Shown: one piece after another, positions 42,601 through 57,600 of the stretch
Numbering within the stretch: the first letter of the stretch is position 1
Layout: the number at the start of each line of letters is the position of its first letter
From: Sialis fuliginosa
Lineage: Eukaryota; Arthropoda; Insecta; Megaloptera; Sialidae
Direction: 5' to 3'
Assembly (NCBI GenBank): GCA_961205875.1
Contig: OY540817.1
Span: forward strand, 15,597,001 to 15,661,000
DNA length: 64,000 nucleotides
Notes under the pieces: generated by a model
What the model was told of the DNA's origin: nothing
Databases searched by the model: none
Seen by the model: only the letters and a program-made list of their open reading frames with translations
Made by a program: the position numbers and the translations under genes

Positions 42601-45600
42601 TTTTATAGTACTTAGTTGATCTATTATTTTATTTACGAATACTCATTTTCTTATTTTTGGACCATCCTGTATATTGAAATATCTTATATATAGATATTTT
42701 GTCAACTGATATAATATTATGTTAATTTAAATAATATAAATATCTATTTCAATTACAAATGATAATATAATACCACGTCATTTTGAAATTAAAAAAAGAG
42801 ACATGTATCAAAAAGTTTGGAATAAGAGATAATCAAAAAAAGCCATGCCCATTAGTATTCTTCAGAGGTACATACTACTGAAGTAGCATTTTTGTTATTA
42901 TGTTCCTAATTTTGTAACTTTGGTGTTACTCTTTCTTATTCAGCAGAATATATATACATATATATATATTTCCACCTTCCTTCTATTGATTCAAAAAACA
43001 TCTATCATGTCTTGCAGGTTCCATTTTATAAGATTAAATAATCAGACAAGCCTCGAAGGGCTGACTGATCAATGTGGATCATTAGCCCACTAAAATATAT
43101 GTATATTTATAATTGCAGGAAATAGTACTGATTTGAAATTTAAAAAGTCTGACACAAAAATATATAAAACATGAATTTATTATCTTTGGCATCTGACCAC
43201 CAAAGTATCAAACTCCACAATATATATAAAATTTCAAAAAAATAATGGTATAGAATAAGCGTTTCCCAAAATGGTTTCCGAAAAACCTTGGGGTTCTACA
43301 GAATGTTTCAGAGGTTCCGCGTCATTTTGGTGTTTCTTTACTTATTTTTATAACGTTTAATGGTTCAGGTTCCTCAATTTTTAAAAATTTTGGGAAACGT
43401 TAATAATTGCTCAATATTAATCAAAACTAATTTGTTATAAAAAAAATATTGTGCTGTTATATAAAATTATGACTTTTAGTAAATAAAACATTTATAGCAC
43501 TTCTGCGGTACTTCTACGTTATACTCATACAAAAATATTTACATTTTATGTGTGTCTGTAGCATTCATTGCGTTGAAAAAAGTAAAAATCACAACTCTTT
43601 GAATTCTAATGGGGTAAACTCTAAAGTGTAAAACTCGTAAAAACTGATTACTAAAAACAACATTCTAACGTTATATTAACATAGATCACCTAATATAAAA
43701 ACACATTAGAATGATTACATTTTTTAAGGAGTCAGGTATATATTCAGGTCAATGTTAACTCAAAAATACAATTATTTTTGAAATATAATATCAATGTATT
43801 ATCTATTTTTCTGCAGACATAGGTAACATTGAAAAATTTAATGGCATAAAATTGTATCATAAAATGAGTAGAGCAAAGTTTAAACCAACCCTTCTATAAA
43901 GGTATGGGTGATATCATATCTCCTGAAAGGCAGGTTGCATACTCATATTGATTACACTTTTATGCTCGTTATTTTTAAATTTTCAACATTTTTTTAAATT
44001 CTGTATATTAATTTTTTCTTCATTGAAGTTTCAAGATTCAAAAGCATAAGAAATAATTGGTCCATAGATATCACAAATATATTTAGTACTGTCCTGCACG
44101 TCGTCAGTAAGAAAAAAATGTCGCCTTGTTTAAATTACGTAAACTAATTTCAGTAGAATTTCAAGTTCATCCTAACTTTGGCAATATATCTAACAGCATA
44201 CAATTTTCTTTACGATGAAGACGGGCCCGTTTTACTTAGATTTAATCTGTATTTGGGGGCCAATTTTGTTATGTAAATTTTGTCACCGCGATCCTTACCG
44301 GAACCTAAATAAATTCAACAGTTTATGACAAAGACAAATACAGTAAAAATTGTATATCTGTAAGAGAGACATAAAAAGTATAACCGTTTGCTGCTGACTT
44401 AGCATAAAACGGAAGACTAGCATTAAGTTACTTTTGAAGTTTTAATTTAATATGTAATCATCATTAATGTTTTTTTGTTTTTTTTTTTTAAAGATGCACA
44501 ATTGTTATGTTGTTATGCACTCATTGATTTTGTATATATATCTACTGCGATTGTGGAATCTAGAAAAATGACGATTTTTTGTAAAAAAAACGTTAGATGT
44601 TATGGTTCTTGGAAAAAATGTTCACTTTAGAATAAAGGCAATTTAATTTTATAGTAGGTACGTATGATGATATCCATAAATTGTATATACATTTTTTACA
44701 GTTGTGCTATATTGGTTTTAAAATTTTTATGTAAAGCGAAATTAATTTGAGAGTTTGTTTACTTTTATATGTTTTGTAATACTAACAATACGAATGTATC
44801 TGATTCTTTGACTTTAACTTATCATTTTGAGGAAGAAAAATTAAATAAGTAAATAAAGTTTGCAATTACTTGTGTAGCCACCTTTACATTTGAGTGAATT
44901 CTGACACTTGATTTTATTTTAGGAAATCGAGCACTGTTACTACCACGGGACGGTGAAGGACTACCCGGGTGCGAGTGCGGCGTTCCACACGTGTAACGGA
45001 GTTAGCGGCGTCATCCACGTCGGCAACGAGACCTTCGTAATCCATCCTTTCTACGGCGGCGATTTGTCGGTGCGTGTTCTTCCTAACAATATCTACATCG
45101 ATTTAAATTATAATGTTTTTTTGCATCGTATTTGACGTTTATACCAGGGCCGTAACTACCACCAGGGCAGTGCCCCGGGTGACCTCGTAGCAGCGTAAAA
45201 ATTGGAGTCGGCAAAAAAAGGTCATTAAAATTAGTAACAAGCAAAAATTGTAGATCGAGGTAGCAACGAAAAAAAAATTTCATATAGTCTCTAGTTACGG
45301 CCCTGGTTTAGACCAACATATGTATATTAATTTAATTCAAGCATTGTTGTAATTTTATAGCCTTATTGTACCCACATTACTAACATTGTATAATGTAATA
45401 ACAATTTTATATATGTATGTATATTAGGGTGTGTCAAAAAAAATTTTTTTGCTACGTTAGTCTAAAATAAAATATATCGATTCTTTTGACACACCCTAAT
45501 GTCTAAGCATTTTTTATAAATATGTATATTTCAAATTTAACTCCATTTAAAGGTAATATATTTCAATATTTCATAGTTTTAAATACAAAAAAATCTATAT

Positions 45601-48600
45601 GCAATAAAAAAAAACAGGTCGATGACGTCATATATTTGAAGTATATCTATAAATTATCCATTATTTGAAATAATTTAATTTCCTTTGTCGTATTTAAACA
45701 GAATAATGTCTTCCATCTTATTTAAGAATTTGTTATATATCAGAAAAAAATGTAATATTCGACTATGTGTCGAATAGCCGACGATTATATATGACTGCAC
45801 TCAATTGGTCTCTTTTAGCAGAAACATCCACATGTGATATTTGAAGCCCGCACTAAAGCAAATAAAGGTTGCGCGAACCACGGCAACCTGGAGCGCGGCA
45901 TCAAACACTACCATCGCTCCGGGAAAGGCGGCCCGGGAACTGGAACGGAGTCGCAGGGAAACACCGGCAGGAGAAAACGTGACAACCAGCAAGATCACTT
46001 CCATTGGAGAGAGCCCAACGATGATGAGGATGATATGACTAATTTCGTTAACACCATGTGGAGTCTGGATATGGTCAAGAGGTACAAGAGAGATGTGAGG
46101 GAAGCTACGAAGTATATCGAAACGGCGTTAGTCATTGATAAGGCTATGTTTGATAAGAGAAATGGAAGCACTAGGGCTGAGGTCGTTCATGATGCCATAC
46201 AAGTTGCTAATATTGCTGATTTGGTAAGTTAATTTCATTAGCTATGCGCGCTAGATTTTAGCAATTGTTTTCTACAGAAAAATCCACAACCACAATAACA
46301 TAACTTGATACCTTGTTAGATAAATTTAGCCTGGAAGCAAATTCTTTATAATGCCAGATATTATAAAAATTGCTAAATAATTATAAAATAAATGTTAAGT
46401 AGTCGCTTTGGTTTCTGAATGGTTTAATTATAATTATATTACTGCTATTGGGAAGAGTGCCTATTATTACGCATATGGTTTTTTTATTGTTGTTTTGATC
46501 TGTTGTTTACGATAATTTATGTTTATGGGGGAAACCGATTATCATTTTTCATACACGTCCAAATTCAAGGGCGATATTATTGTCCTCGATAATTAATGTA
46601 TTTTCGTTAATTTATTTAAATTCAACAGAGCAATTATTTCATAATATAACTCAACTAATAAAACATATTTAAAATGAAGATTTTCTCGATATTCTGTTAG
46701 CAGAATCCGTGTGAAAACGGAAAAGGAAACATAAGAATACCATGTTTTTGACGTTTATGTTTAATTAAATTCACAAACGAGCTTGTTAAACTTATATTAA
46801 ATATTATTCAAAATGACTAAAAACTTTACTAAAATAGAAAGTGTGATGATGAGAATTATTTATTTGAGTTGGAAGAAGAGTTAGATATTTTATTATGCAG
46901 ATTGAGATTGTTTCAGATGATATTATACCTTTACATGTCTAATTTTAAGTGTCTAATATTAATTTATTTTCTATTTCCAAAATTAGATGTTATCTCTCCA
47001 GTTATTTATTACATTTCTAACTAAAGATAATTACTAATAGATATTTTAATTGTTAAAGTAAATAGCAACAAAAAAAATAGAACCAACTTTATTTTTTAAT
47101 TAGTTCTTTGAAAATTTATTGTTTTGTTCATAGGTAGATTTCAAATCTCGTAATTGGTAATATTCCAAAGTTGGGATATCCAAGTTACAGTAATTGCTAA
47201 TTAGAAAATTTTCTATGTGGCTATTTATCTTAAGCTGGTACGGCAACTGAATATGATCCGATTTACGAGTCACAATGCACATGCAATATTTTTCTACAAA
47301 AAACACCACAATTTATGTTATAATTCTGTAGCCGCTGTTGTAATACTTTGGTACCGTTTTTCCGCTCGTAGCAGTATTTACGGAACTCATTTGTGCTCGA
47401 CATCGAATTGTAAATGCCGCTGCATGGATTTAAAAACTGGATGAAATGTTACAGCGAACGTAATTAAAACCATTGTCAATAATACATGTAATGTCGGGCC
47501 GGGATATACAAGTATGTATCATATTTTACTATATGACCATACATTTTCTTTTAAATTAACAGCGATTAATGCTGTGATCTGAAAAAAACTAAAAATCAAA
47601 GATCTCTTAAAATGTTCAATGCAATGAGTAATAAAACGTTAGACGAATTCGAGGGTATATCCAAAAGCCAAAATTCCCTCAAAATTTCCAAATATAACTA
47701 TAATTTAATTAAAACCAAATTTAGTTTTTCCAATTTTGAAAGTAATATAACTGCATCATATATATAATATAATATAATATATGTTTACATTGCCTTATAT
47801 GTTATAAGTCAGTTTAAAATTCTATTTTCACCATATAATTTTGTAAGAATAAAAATTAGTTTTTTTGGTTACTACTAAATTTTTTGTGATTTTTTGTTAC
47901 CGAGTCCTGATCTATATCGTTGTTTACACTCGTCTGCATGCAGACAAAATAAAAAAGGTACTTTTGTGTCTCGTTTTTGTTGTTAAAGATTTAAATATGT
48001 TAATCCTTACGCCAAACACGTCACAAAAATATCTATTTTTATAAAACTATGTGTAGGTATATAAATATTCATATCTATAACACCAGATTTTATTCTGCAT
48101 ACCAGATCAACTTATTATCATATTTTATTTTATTGATTTTTAAAATCTACTTGAACACTTATTTGATTAACTAATTTTCACAATATTTCAAAAATAAATA
48201 TTATTTTAATGGAGATTTTTCAAATATTTTAGTTTGCAGTGAATAAACACAAATTAAATACAAATAGGATTGAAAATAATTATACCAATTAATTTTTCCA
48301 GTCCAGCTCGAATATTGTTGTTTTTTTTAATTCTCAAAAATCGGCAATAATTATATGAACAAATATAGTCACAATGTATATATAAATATTTATTACATGG
48401 ATGATTTATAAAAATTTTAATTATGCACAATTGGATTAGCATTATTATTTATAGATATATTATATTTATATATATTGTCTGCATACTTGGGAGGTAACAT
48501 TTTCTACATAAAAATATGAAATAACCATTCAAGTTAATTTTTTTATAATTTTACAGTACTTTCGAACTCTCAACACCAGGGTATCTGTTGTCTACATAGA

Positions 48601-51600
48601 AACATGGCAAGGCTCAAACCAAACACCCATAGATAAGAGCCAAGATATCAGCCGCGCTTTGAATAACTTTAATGACTACACATCAAGAAAGCTATACAAA
48701 ATTGATAAAGATACAACTCAGCTTCTAACGTAAGCAAAAAATAAATTTATCTAGGACATAATTGGATTAAATGTTTGCCTTTCTTTCAGCGGTGAAACGT
48801 TCTTAGGAGATGAAGCAGGTATATCAGTTCCAGAGACGGTTTGTACAGCGAAATCTGTAGGAATCAGTGTGGATATCAATACGTACGAACCTCATTTGTT
48901 GGCGGGAACGATGGCGCATATGATCGGGCATAATATCGGGATGGGTCATGATGATGGAAGTAAGTAAATACAAGCAAATATTTTAACATATTGCATTAAC
49001 TTCTATTAGAATTAGTCAGTCCAAGCTCTAGACTAGTAATTCACTTAGAAGTGTCCATTTTCGCTAATTTTTATAAAAAAATCGATATTTTACCTTTCTT
49101 GGAAGTGGAATGTTTCTTTACAATATAAATTCAATTTTCAATCAATATATTTCAAAATATTTAATCACCCAATTGTTCGACAAAATGTTTGAAAGAGACA
49201 TGATCATAGTGATCTAAATTAATAAAATATTGAAACCGTAAATTCTTGAAAATTATATAATTCTTTATTCCACGGCTACTGTGTATTTATATAAATAACA
49301 GTTTTATGCTGTAACATCATGGAAACAAAACACGACTTGATAAAGAATTTTTTAGTCTTTTGATGTTAAATCTTAGGTTTTCATAAAATATTAATAGCCA
49401 CGAATATGTACAGAAAAATTATCTAAATATTGATGAAAACCGCATTGAAATCAGTTCAATAATTCCCGAGTCTATAAGCCTCATACAAACGAACATTCAT
49501 TTTTATATATAGAGATTTGTGCATCTTTTTATTTTTATTGCAACAAAAAATCCACGATTTTTTTATTTCATGGAAACAATATACCCCCCAAATTGAAATT
49601 TTTGGAAGTATCATATTATAAAACAAAATAATTTTTGTATCATACACAACTCAATATTCCAAATGATTTCAGTTTCGTCATTTTCAAAATTACATCTACA
49701 CTATGAAAGATAAGTTTTTTTTCAACGAGCCATGTACATTGTATTGTACATCCCTATATTACATTTTTACTAATGTAAGATTCATCAAAATCTAAGTGTT
49801 TTCATTTCAATTCATCAAATTAACAAATAAATAAACTACCTATTGTTTTAGCAAATAAAAGAACAAGAAACAATTTTCCTTGTTATTTTATTTTATATTT
49901 ATGTTAGTAATGGAAGAATTTTTTACAACAAATAACAAACTGAAACGTTTTGTTAAGACATGAATAATGAATGTACACTATACACTCTTCATTTAATACA
50001 TGATCTGTCTGCAGACAGATGAATTGCTGTCATGTTGGTCTGTTTTCAGGAGAAGAATGCATCTGCCGCGATTGGCACGGGTGCATTATGGCGCAAAGCA
50101 TTGTGGGTGCAGACAACGTTCAGCCTTACAAGTTCTCGGAATGCAGCCAGGCCGATTATATTGACGCGCTGCGGATCGGCCATGGGATTTGTTTACTCAA
50201 TAGACCTAACGAGGTATTCATACCCTTAATTAGTTAATTGATAATGTCAATGTGGTTTATTTCACAAAACTGACGACGAAATTCTTGTTTATATTATGAT
50301 GTTGATGAATAAATTGAGAAGTAGGTATTTATTTTTTTCAAATTTTTAGTTAATAAAAAACGTTTAGTACTGTTATTTCCTAAAACTATTTTTCTGTAAA
50401 TTAATCGCTACTTTTGGATGTTTCAAATTTTGTCGCTATAACATTTAAATATTTAATAAATTATTTTTAAACTTCAACAGTGAATAAAATATTCGTTGAT
50501 TTTTACCGTCAAATTAATTAGAGAGCTAAAATTTCTATACAAAAATTAAATCATGATACGTAAAAAATATATTCACTATTTTTTAAAGAACTGTATTATT
50601 TGGCAGATTTTTTTAAATGTTAAATAACTCGGTGTAACTAAATTATAAATCAAATTTCAAAATAGCATTGGTACTGTATTTTTATGTAACTTCTGGTTTA
50701 ATGAAATTTATTCCCGTCAGCTGCCGGTCGGTAGGACGTGCGGCAATGGCGTCATCGAAGAAGGCGAGGACTGTGACTGTGGTACAATCGAAGAGTGCCA
50801 CGACACAGATCCTTGCTGCGATCCAATTACGTGCAAGCTCACCAAGGAGTCAGAGTGCGCTTCGGGACCATGCTGTAGCAACTGCCGTGTGAGTACTTAT
50901 AATATTTTCTACAAAACTTTCCAACTATTTTTTGGGGTTATTGTTGAATATTCTTTATTTTAATTGAATTGCTTTTTTATCTGATTCAACGTTTGAAATT
51001 ACACAGATTAACAAAATGTACTTGACCAACTTGGGTGTACTATTTAAGTACCCAAAATATTTTTCACCATCTTGCTTAGTTTCCAATATATTGACCTGCG
51101 AAAATTTAAATGGTACACCCGATATATGAACCACAAATATATACTAGAAAAATCTAAATCCACCATAAGATAATTAAAATTTATATCAATTGTAATACCA
51201 GACTAGAATTTTTCTAATATTGTATATTTTCGTCGTTATTTTACTACATTTTCTCTTGCCCCCAGTTAAAAGCCAAAGGCGTAATATGCCGCGACGCGAC
51301 AAACGAATGCGACCTGCCAGAGCACTGCTCCGGCGAACACGGCCAGTGTCCGCCGGACGTACACAAGAAGAACGGCAACTACTGCGGCGGCCATAACGGC
51401 TACTGCTTTAACGGGTTCTGCCCCACGCTCGGCATACAGTGCGAGCACATCTGGGGTTACGGTGCGATATCGGCCGACAAGGAATGCTTCGAGCAGTTCA
51501 ACTCAAAGGGGTCAATCAACGGGCATTGCGGGGCTGACAGTTCTGGCAGTTTCGTTAAATGTGAACCAGAGTAAGTAATTGCCATGAAAAAATAAAACTA

Positions 51601-54600
51601 ATAAAGATTATGCAGTCAGTTAGTATACGACGTAAATGTATCCTAAAGAGAGTTTTCAACGAACAAACTATCAGAAATAATAACCCACTTCTGGGAATAT
51701 TTAGTTAAGGAATGGCCGACCACATTTATGTATTTACTGATCATCCTATGGAACAATAAGCACACTTGTTTGTTTTCTAGGAACGTGAACTGCGGATCTC
51801 TCCAGTGTCAATTAGGTCACAGCGTTCCAGTCATATCTGGAATGGACCAACATTATTCCAGAACAATAATTTCAATAAAAGGGGTCGAATACGAGTGCAA
51901 GTAAGTATGAATAATGATGATTTGTTTACACCTAGTGCTTCTTGCATTTATTATAGTGCTGATTGTTTGGGCTTGGTTGGTTTTGTTATTTATAAAAATA
52001 AATCAACGTTGGTATTCTTATTCGATTTTTAAAAGTATTCGGTTTGGATCATTCGATAGTTTTTGATTTTGGGATTTGAACTCGGGAATTTTGTATAGAT
52101 TGAAAAATATTAACCAAACGGTAATTCGTATCAAAAAAGAACTGGATAATATATTTTGATCTATTGAGATAAATTCACCATTTTGAAATCCTTAAAAAAA
52201 ATTTGCTGACTACGAACATTAACCGAGATATCAATAAAATCAATTTTTCAGACGAGTTAAAAAATATCATAGGTCATTTTTTTTTCAAGATTAATGAATG
52301 GTTTAATATATTATTTATTATTATATTATTATTTAAACTGTATAAAAACATATATAATACCTCTAAAACGTGCAAGAATACCTTTTGTGTAACCTAAGTT
52401 ATATATTTTTGTAATAATTTAGCTAATTCCTAAAAATTCTCTAACTCAAAATTATGTCTATTAGAAACAAAAAGCATGGCTTTATCTGCAAAAATAATCA
52501 CTTATCCATAGTTGATTTAATTATTCTCATTTTCGCCGCAAAATGCAGTCTTTGAGAAGAGAAAGACAGCTGTTTGTTTCTAATAAATACAATTAACTGC
52601 TGTTTCTAAAAGTGTATTGTTTGATATGTTCAAAAACCAAAATGACTAACTCCATTTATTTTTCTCGATAATTGAGTTATCTAATAAATTATTTGATTAT
52701 TTACACAAATATCGAACTATTAATCGATTTTAAAACAGAAATCTGTACTTATTTTGTGGAGTTAGTTGTTTTTACATTTTTTGTTTAATTTGTTCATGAA
52801 TTCATCTTCATTTACAATTTCGTTATTTTTGAATCAGCTTTTTATTGGAATCCTGCTTGTTTTCTATATTCAATTAAACATTAATATGAAAAAGTCCGCT
52901 AACAATAATTAAAAGGAGTTGTGATATTGATTAATTAAATCAAATATTGAATAATTCGTTCAATCACGTTATTAAGGCTGTATTGCGGTCTGACAACTTA
53001 ATTTTTTTTATACAGATTTCGAAAGTAAAATATATTGAAAATATACTGTGAAAATTGTAGACCAAAATTGAAAGTATTTACGAAATTATAGCACATAGAA
53101 GAAAACGGGCCGTGTTATTTTAAGTGAATAAAAAATCTGTTACTTACTAAATCTTTAAACGTGTTTTTGGATTATCGTTTTTTCGGTTGGTGGGAAGCAG
53201 AAACGAAATTCTAATCAACCGATCGGACAATAATTTTAACACGTTGTTCTACAAATAATAGTTATCGTATTACCTAAAATTATTTATTTTTATTAATAAT
53301 AATTTTTTCTTTTATTTCTCGATTTTCAACGAAAAAAACACGATTTTTGAAAACTTTTGATATTTTTTGCGCAGATTTATATATTTGTATAATATGATTT
53401 AATAGCAAATAAAAACTAGTTGTTTGGGTATTTTTCATGCTTGGAATAAACAGTATGTGTTTTTTATATATCGTATCAACAACCCAAGGCAAATTTACGT
53501 AAAACAGCGACATTTGAACGCCATAAATAAATCCACATCAGATAGCATGATGACAAATTGTATCATACATTCCAATCGCTGCCAATGAATCATTTACAAC
53601 GTGGTTCTGAAAGTTCCCTGGCTAATGTTTACTCGAATATATTTTCAGGAGACCTCGGATTTTAGGATAAATTCCTATTTTCCAATAAAAAATATTTTTG
53701 TAAAACCACAAAGTTTAAAGAGGTTCTGATAATGTTTAATATATTTATTTTGCTTATTAGTGCCTTTTTTGTTTTAATTGCTTATTTTACAATTAGTTTG
53801 CCTGTTGCAAACTTCACTACGGTACATAATAAATCAATATTTACTCTCTTTGTCGTTATTGTAACAAATTCGTAGGCACATTTTTGTAAAATTTAGTACG
53901 AATTGAATCCATATAAAACACTGTATTAATTACGTTAATAACTGATTTGGTGTCACATTATTAACAAGAGAGAAAGTATTTGCATGTATCTGAAATAACA
54001 TGTACCATAGTCAAATTTTACATATGGAAAATATCAATGCATATAGTGTTTTTTCTGAATTAAGTCCCATTTTATTTTATTTTTTACTTTAAAAAAATAA
54101 TAGTAAAATTGCTTATTATTTAGGTACGTTATTTTATTTTAAATTTAAACTTCTTAAAGTATTATTGACTCCTAAATGTGAAATTCTAGAGTTTGAATAT
54201 CCGAGGTCTAATTCTCAGTTAACAAAGTGCATGATAAAGATGTTAATTATCATCTAGGTATAAACCACAACTTCTTGGTTAGATATTTTCATTAGATGTA
54301 ATATGTATCATAAAATTATACGTAAAACCAAGAAGATGAGACTTATACCTAGAATTCTTGTCAGATCTTTGGTAAACTTATTGAAAAGCATTGTTGTTGA
54401 TCAGTGTTTCCCAACCTGTGTTTCATTAATGTCTTCAAAAATGTTACATAACATTTTATTTTATAGAAATCATAACCTGGATTAAAATAGACAAATGAAA
54501 TCAATTGTCTAATATTGCTGTCCAGTAACTTTCTTTCATTGCAACACTTCATTTTAGTGACTAAATATATATGTTTAATTTATTGAAAATTTTCTAGATG

Positions 54601-57600
54601 TCACGGGAGCTCCCCATCTGTAAAAAATACGTTGCGGGCTCCTCCAGTAGACAAAAGGTTAGGAAACACTGTTCTAGATTATATCTTCCGCCCTTCCCTG
54701 ACAAAATCAAAATATAGATATATGAATTCTTGAAGATTCACTTCTACAGATAATTTTACTATATGAACCCACAAAACAAGTTTTTTCAACATCCTTAGGT
54801 GAAGTTCATCCTTTCGAAAAAAAAACCGATATATTTTTCCTATTAAACGACAGAATATCTTATTCATTTAACTTCATAAGTAGATAAACTAATAAGGGTT
54901 CCTAAGATGCTTAAATGGTATCAGCAGTTTTGTTTTAATATCAAAAACTTTTGGCTTCGATATGTACTTCATGAATATTAATCTAAAAAGAGGTCAATAG
55001 GTTACAACTATTGACTCAATGAAAATTTTCCTATACGACCTCTACCTTAAACAACCAGTATTTGATAACACCTTCCATTATTATTTTTTATAACCAAAGT
55101 AAGTTTGTATAAGTTTCACTGTACTTTGCTCGCAATTGAAGAGTAGAAATTGAACCCAGTGTCAAAAATTAAATTAAGGGATTACATCTAATCGTCACTT
55201 CGGAAAATGATATTTCTTTAGGAATTTTTTAAGAATAATTAAAAAAGCGATCAAATGAAATTTGATAGGTCTATTGTACATGTCTCAAAATGTAAAAAAA
55301 CTTTTTTTCTAAATGAAATTTAAAAAAAATGGTGACTTTAGCGTTGCTACACTGTGTATCTTTTTGTTAAATGCTTCACTGCGAAAAACAACTTCCATGG
55401 ATCAACATCTAGAACAAAAAAAATCTCGTTATTTACGTGAGTTTCCTATCGAAGTACACAAGATTATTAAAAAATATCGATTTTTGCAAAAAAATTTTAA
55501 CAATGAACAAAAAATCGCTTTTACCAATCGTAAAAATCGTGTGTACTTCGATGTAAAATCTATCTAAGAAGTTACAGATACGATTTCAACTCGATCGGAT
55601 AGAAAATGGCCAAGATACGTTTTCTGCAGTTTTAAAAACGTGGTTTCGATAAAAAATGAGTTTAAAGTTTGAAAACTGTTTTACTACATTCAAACGTCGA
55701 CGTTAGTTCCGACTATTTTTCGAGACTATGTCGGTTTAACGATTTTCGGTTGCTTATTTTGCTTCTGTTTTGGCTTGAGACCAAATCACGGTGCCCCTTT
55801 ACATTACATAGCTGAACCAAACAACCTAGATGGTGAAAGTGATAATGAGTATATTCATTATCACTTTCACCATCTAGGTTGTTTCGTTCAGCTTTAGAAA
55901 GTGAGCTCTAAAAATTAAAAAAAAAATTCACTTATAATTTATTTTGAATATCATTTTTATGATGTTTATACATTATTTAAACCAATAAAAATAACCTCAA
56001 AAATTAGTTAGTACACTAGATGTAACGCCTTAAAAAGATGTACCACGAGTGTACCAAAATCAGCACAGTTGGAACATAAGACTTATTTTATTTTTATATT
56101 TATTATTTTAAATTAGATAGTCTATTCCTTCTTGGTATCCTTATGTATGTCTGTATACGATCTAAATCGATTGGAACCTTTCTAAACTTTCTTTACAGTA
56201 TCTTTCAGAATAAACGTCAAGCTATTTCTGTTTGAGATAGGTTTATATATGAAACTTTTAGGGAATATATAATTCCGAATGAATATTTATCATTCTAAAA
56301 GTTTTTAATCTGATTACAAGAAGAATTTATCTTTGAAGAGCATTAAAAACGATTTATCATAAAATACATCTAGGTTTCCACTAAATCGTAACCAAGTAAG
56401 ACATACCCTAAAAGTTTTACATATATTTATCATAGATACAGGTATAAATGAATGATTGGATTTTCTTAAACAATTCTTAAGCGATCATCACTTGTTTTAA
56501 CAATGCACGACGTCCTGTATTTGCAGAACGACGCGTGGTACCATTGAGAAGACGGATATTCCCGATATGGGCCTTGTGCGTGACGGCACGCAGTGCGGCG
56601 AGAACTTGATCTGCGTGAACCAGACCTGTACCAGTATCTTCCCGCACATAGACCAGGGCAAGTGCCCTTCAAACCTTAACAACCTCGAGTGCTCTGGACA
56701 CGGGGTAAGTCAGTCTATCTATCTGAAGATGGCGATACAATACACACTGAAAAAAATTGCTGAGAACAAATAAATATTATTTGATTCAAGTAAACAAAGT
56801 ATTTGTGCAGCTGCCAATAATTTCGTATTAAAAAATTAATTTTTTTTTTTCGTTATACCCAATAATTGTTCGTACTTATTTCTTAAAGAAAAAGGGGAGG
56901 GGGTAATTTTAAATTACCTTTTCTAAAGGTATGACCTGACTCACCGACAGTGGATTTGTAATAAATTATTAAATACATCAATTCAAATAATTATTGTATT
57001 AAATAAAATAATATTCATTTGTATCAATAAATTAGGCTGTTTGGATCAAATAGATTCCTATAAATAACTGAGTTATTGGACACAACGTCAATTGATTATT
57101 TAGTTCATATAAAATTTACTTGCTTTCAGTAAATATGATTCAAATAATTTGAGTTATTTGTATCCATTAATTTTTTTTCAGTGTATGTATATGTAGTATA
57201 CATACTATAACATTTGTTTTTACTTCTGTTAAACCGTAGGTGTGTACAAACGTGAATAAATGTTACTGCAACTCCGGTTGGAGCGGCCCCGACTGCTCCA
57301 TCCAAGTAGAAATCACCGACCCCCCAGTGATCGTGACGGAGATCGCCCCCACCGTTGTAAACCACATCGAAAGCAAAATGGAAAAGAAAACTACCCACTA
57401 CGGTAAGTTTTTCAATTCAATTGATTCTGTAATCCTTCAAACACCAAATATAATCAGAGCGAATTTATAATTGATTTTTGTGACAGTTTACATGAAAATG
57501 AGGCCCCCTAGATTATTTTTTAATAATTTTTTTGTATTAATTATTTTAATATCTTGACAGGGACTGTTTTCGTTTAAATTGTATATGATATGATAACATA

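Larger units (their letters stand above)
51901..56526 (+). other. Intron 10 (4.6 kb)
   Basis: Contains the hAT-type MITE at 54402 and the 84-bp hairpin at 55810. A repeat-like block at 55350-55760 has short inverted arms (cgaagtacaca and tgtgtacttcg). The open frame at 55313-55567 crosses that block and is not called as a gene. Confidence 0.75.
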
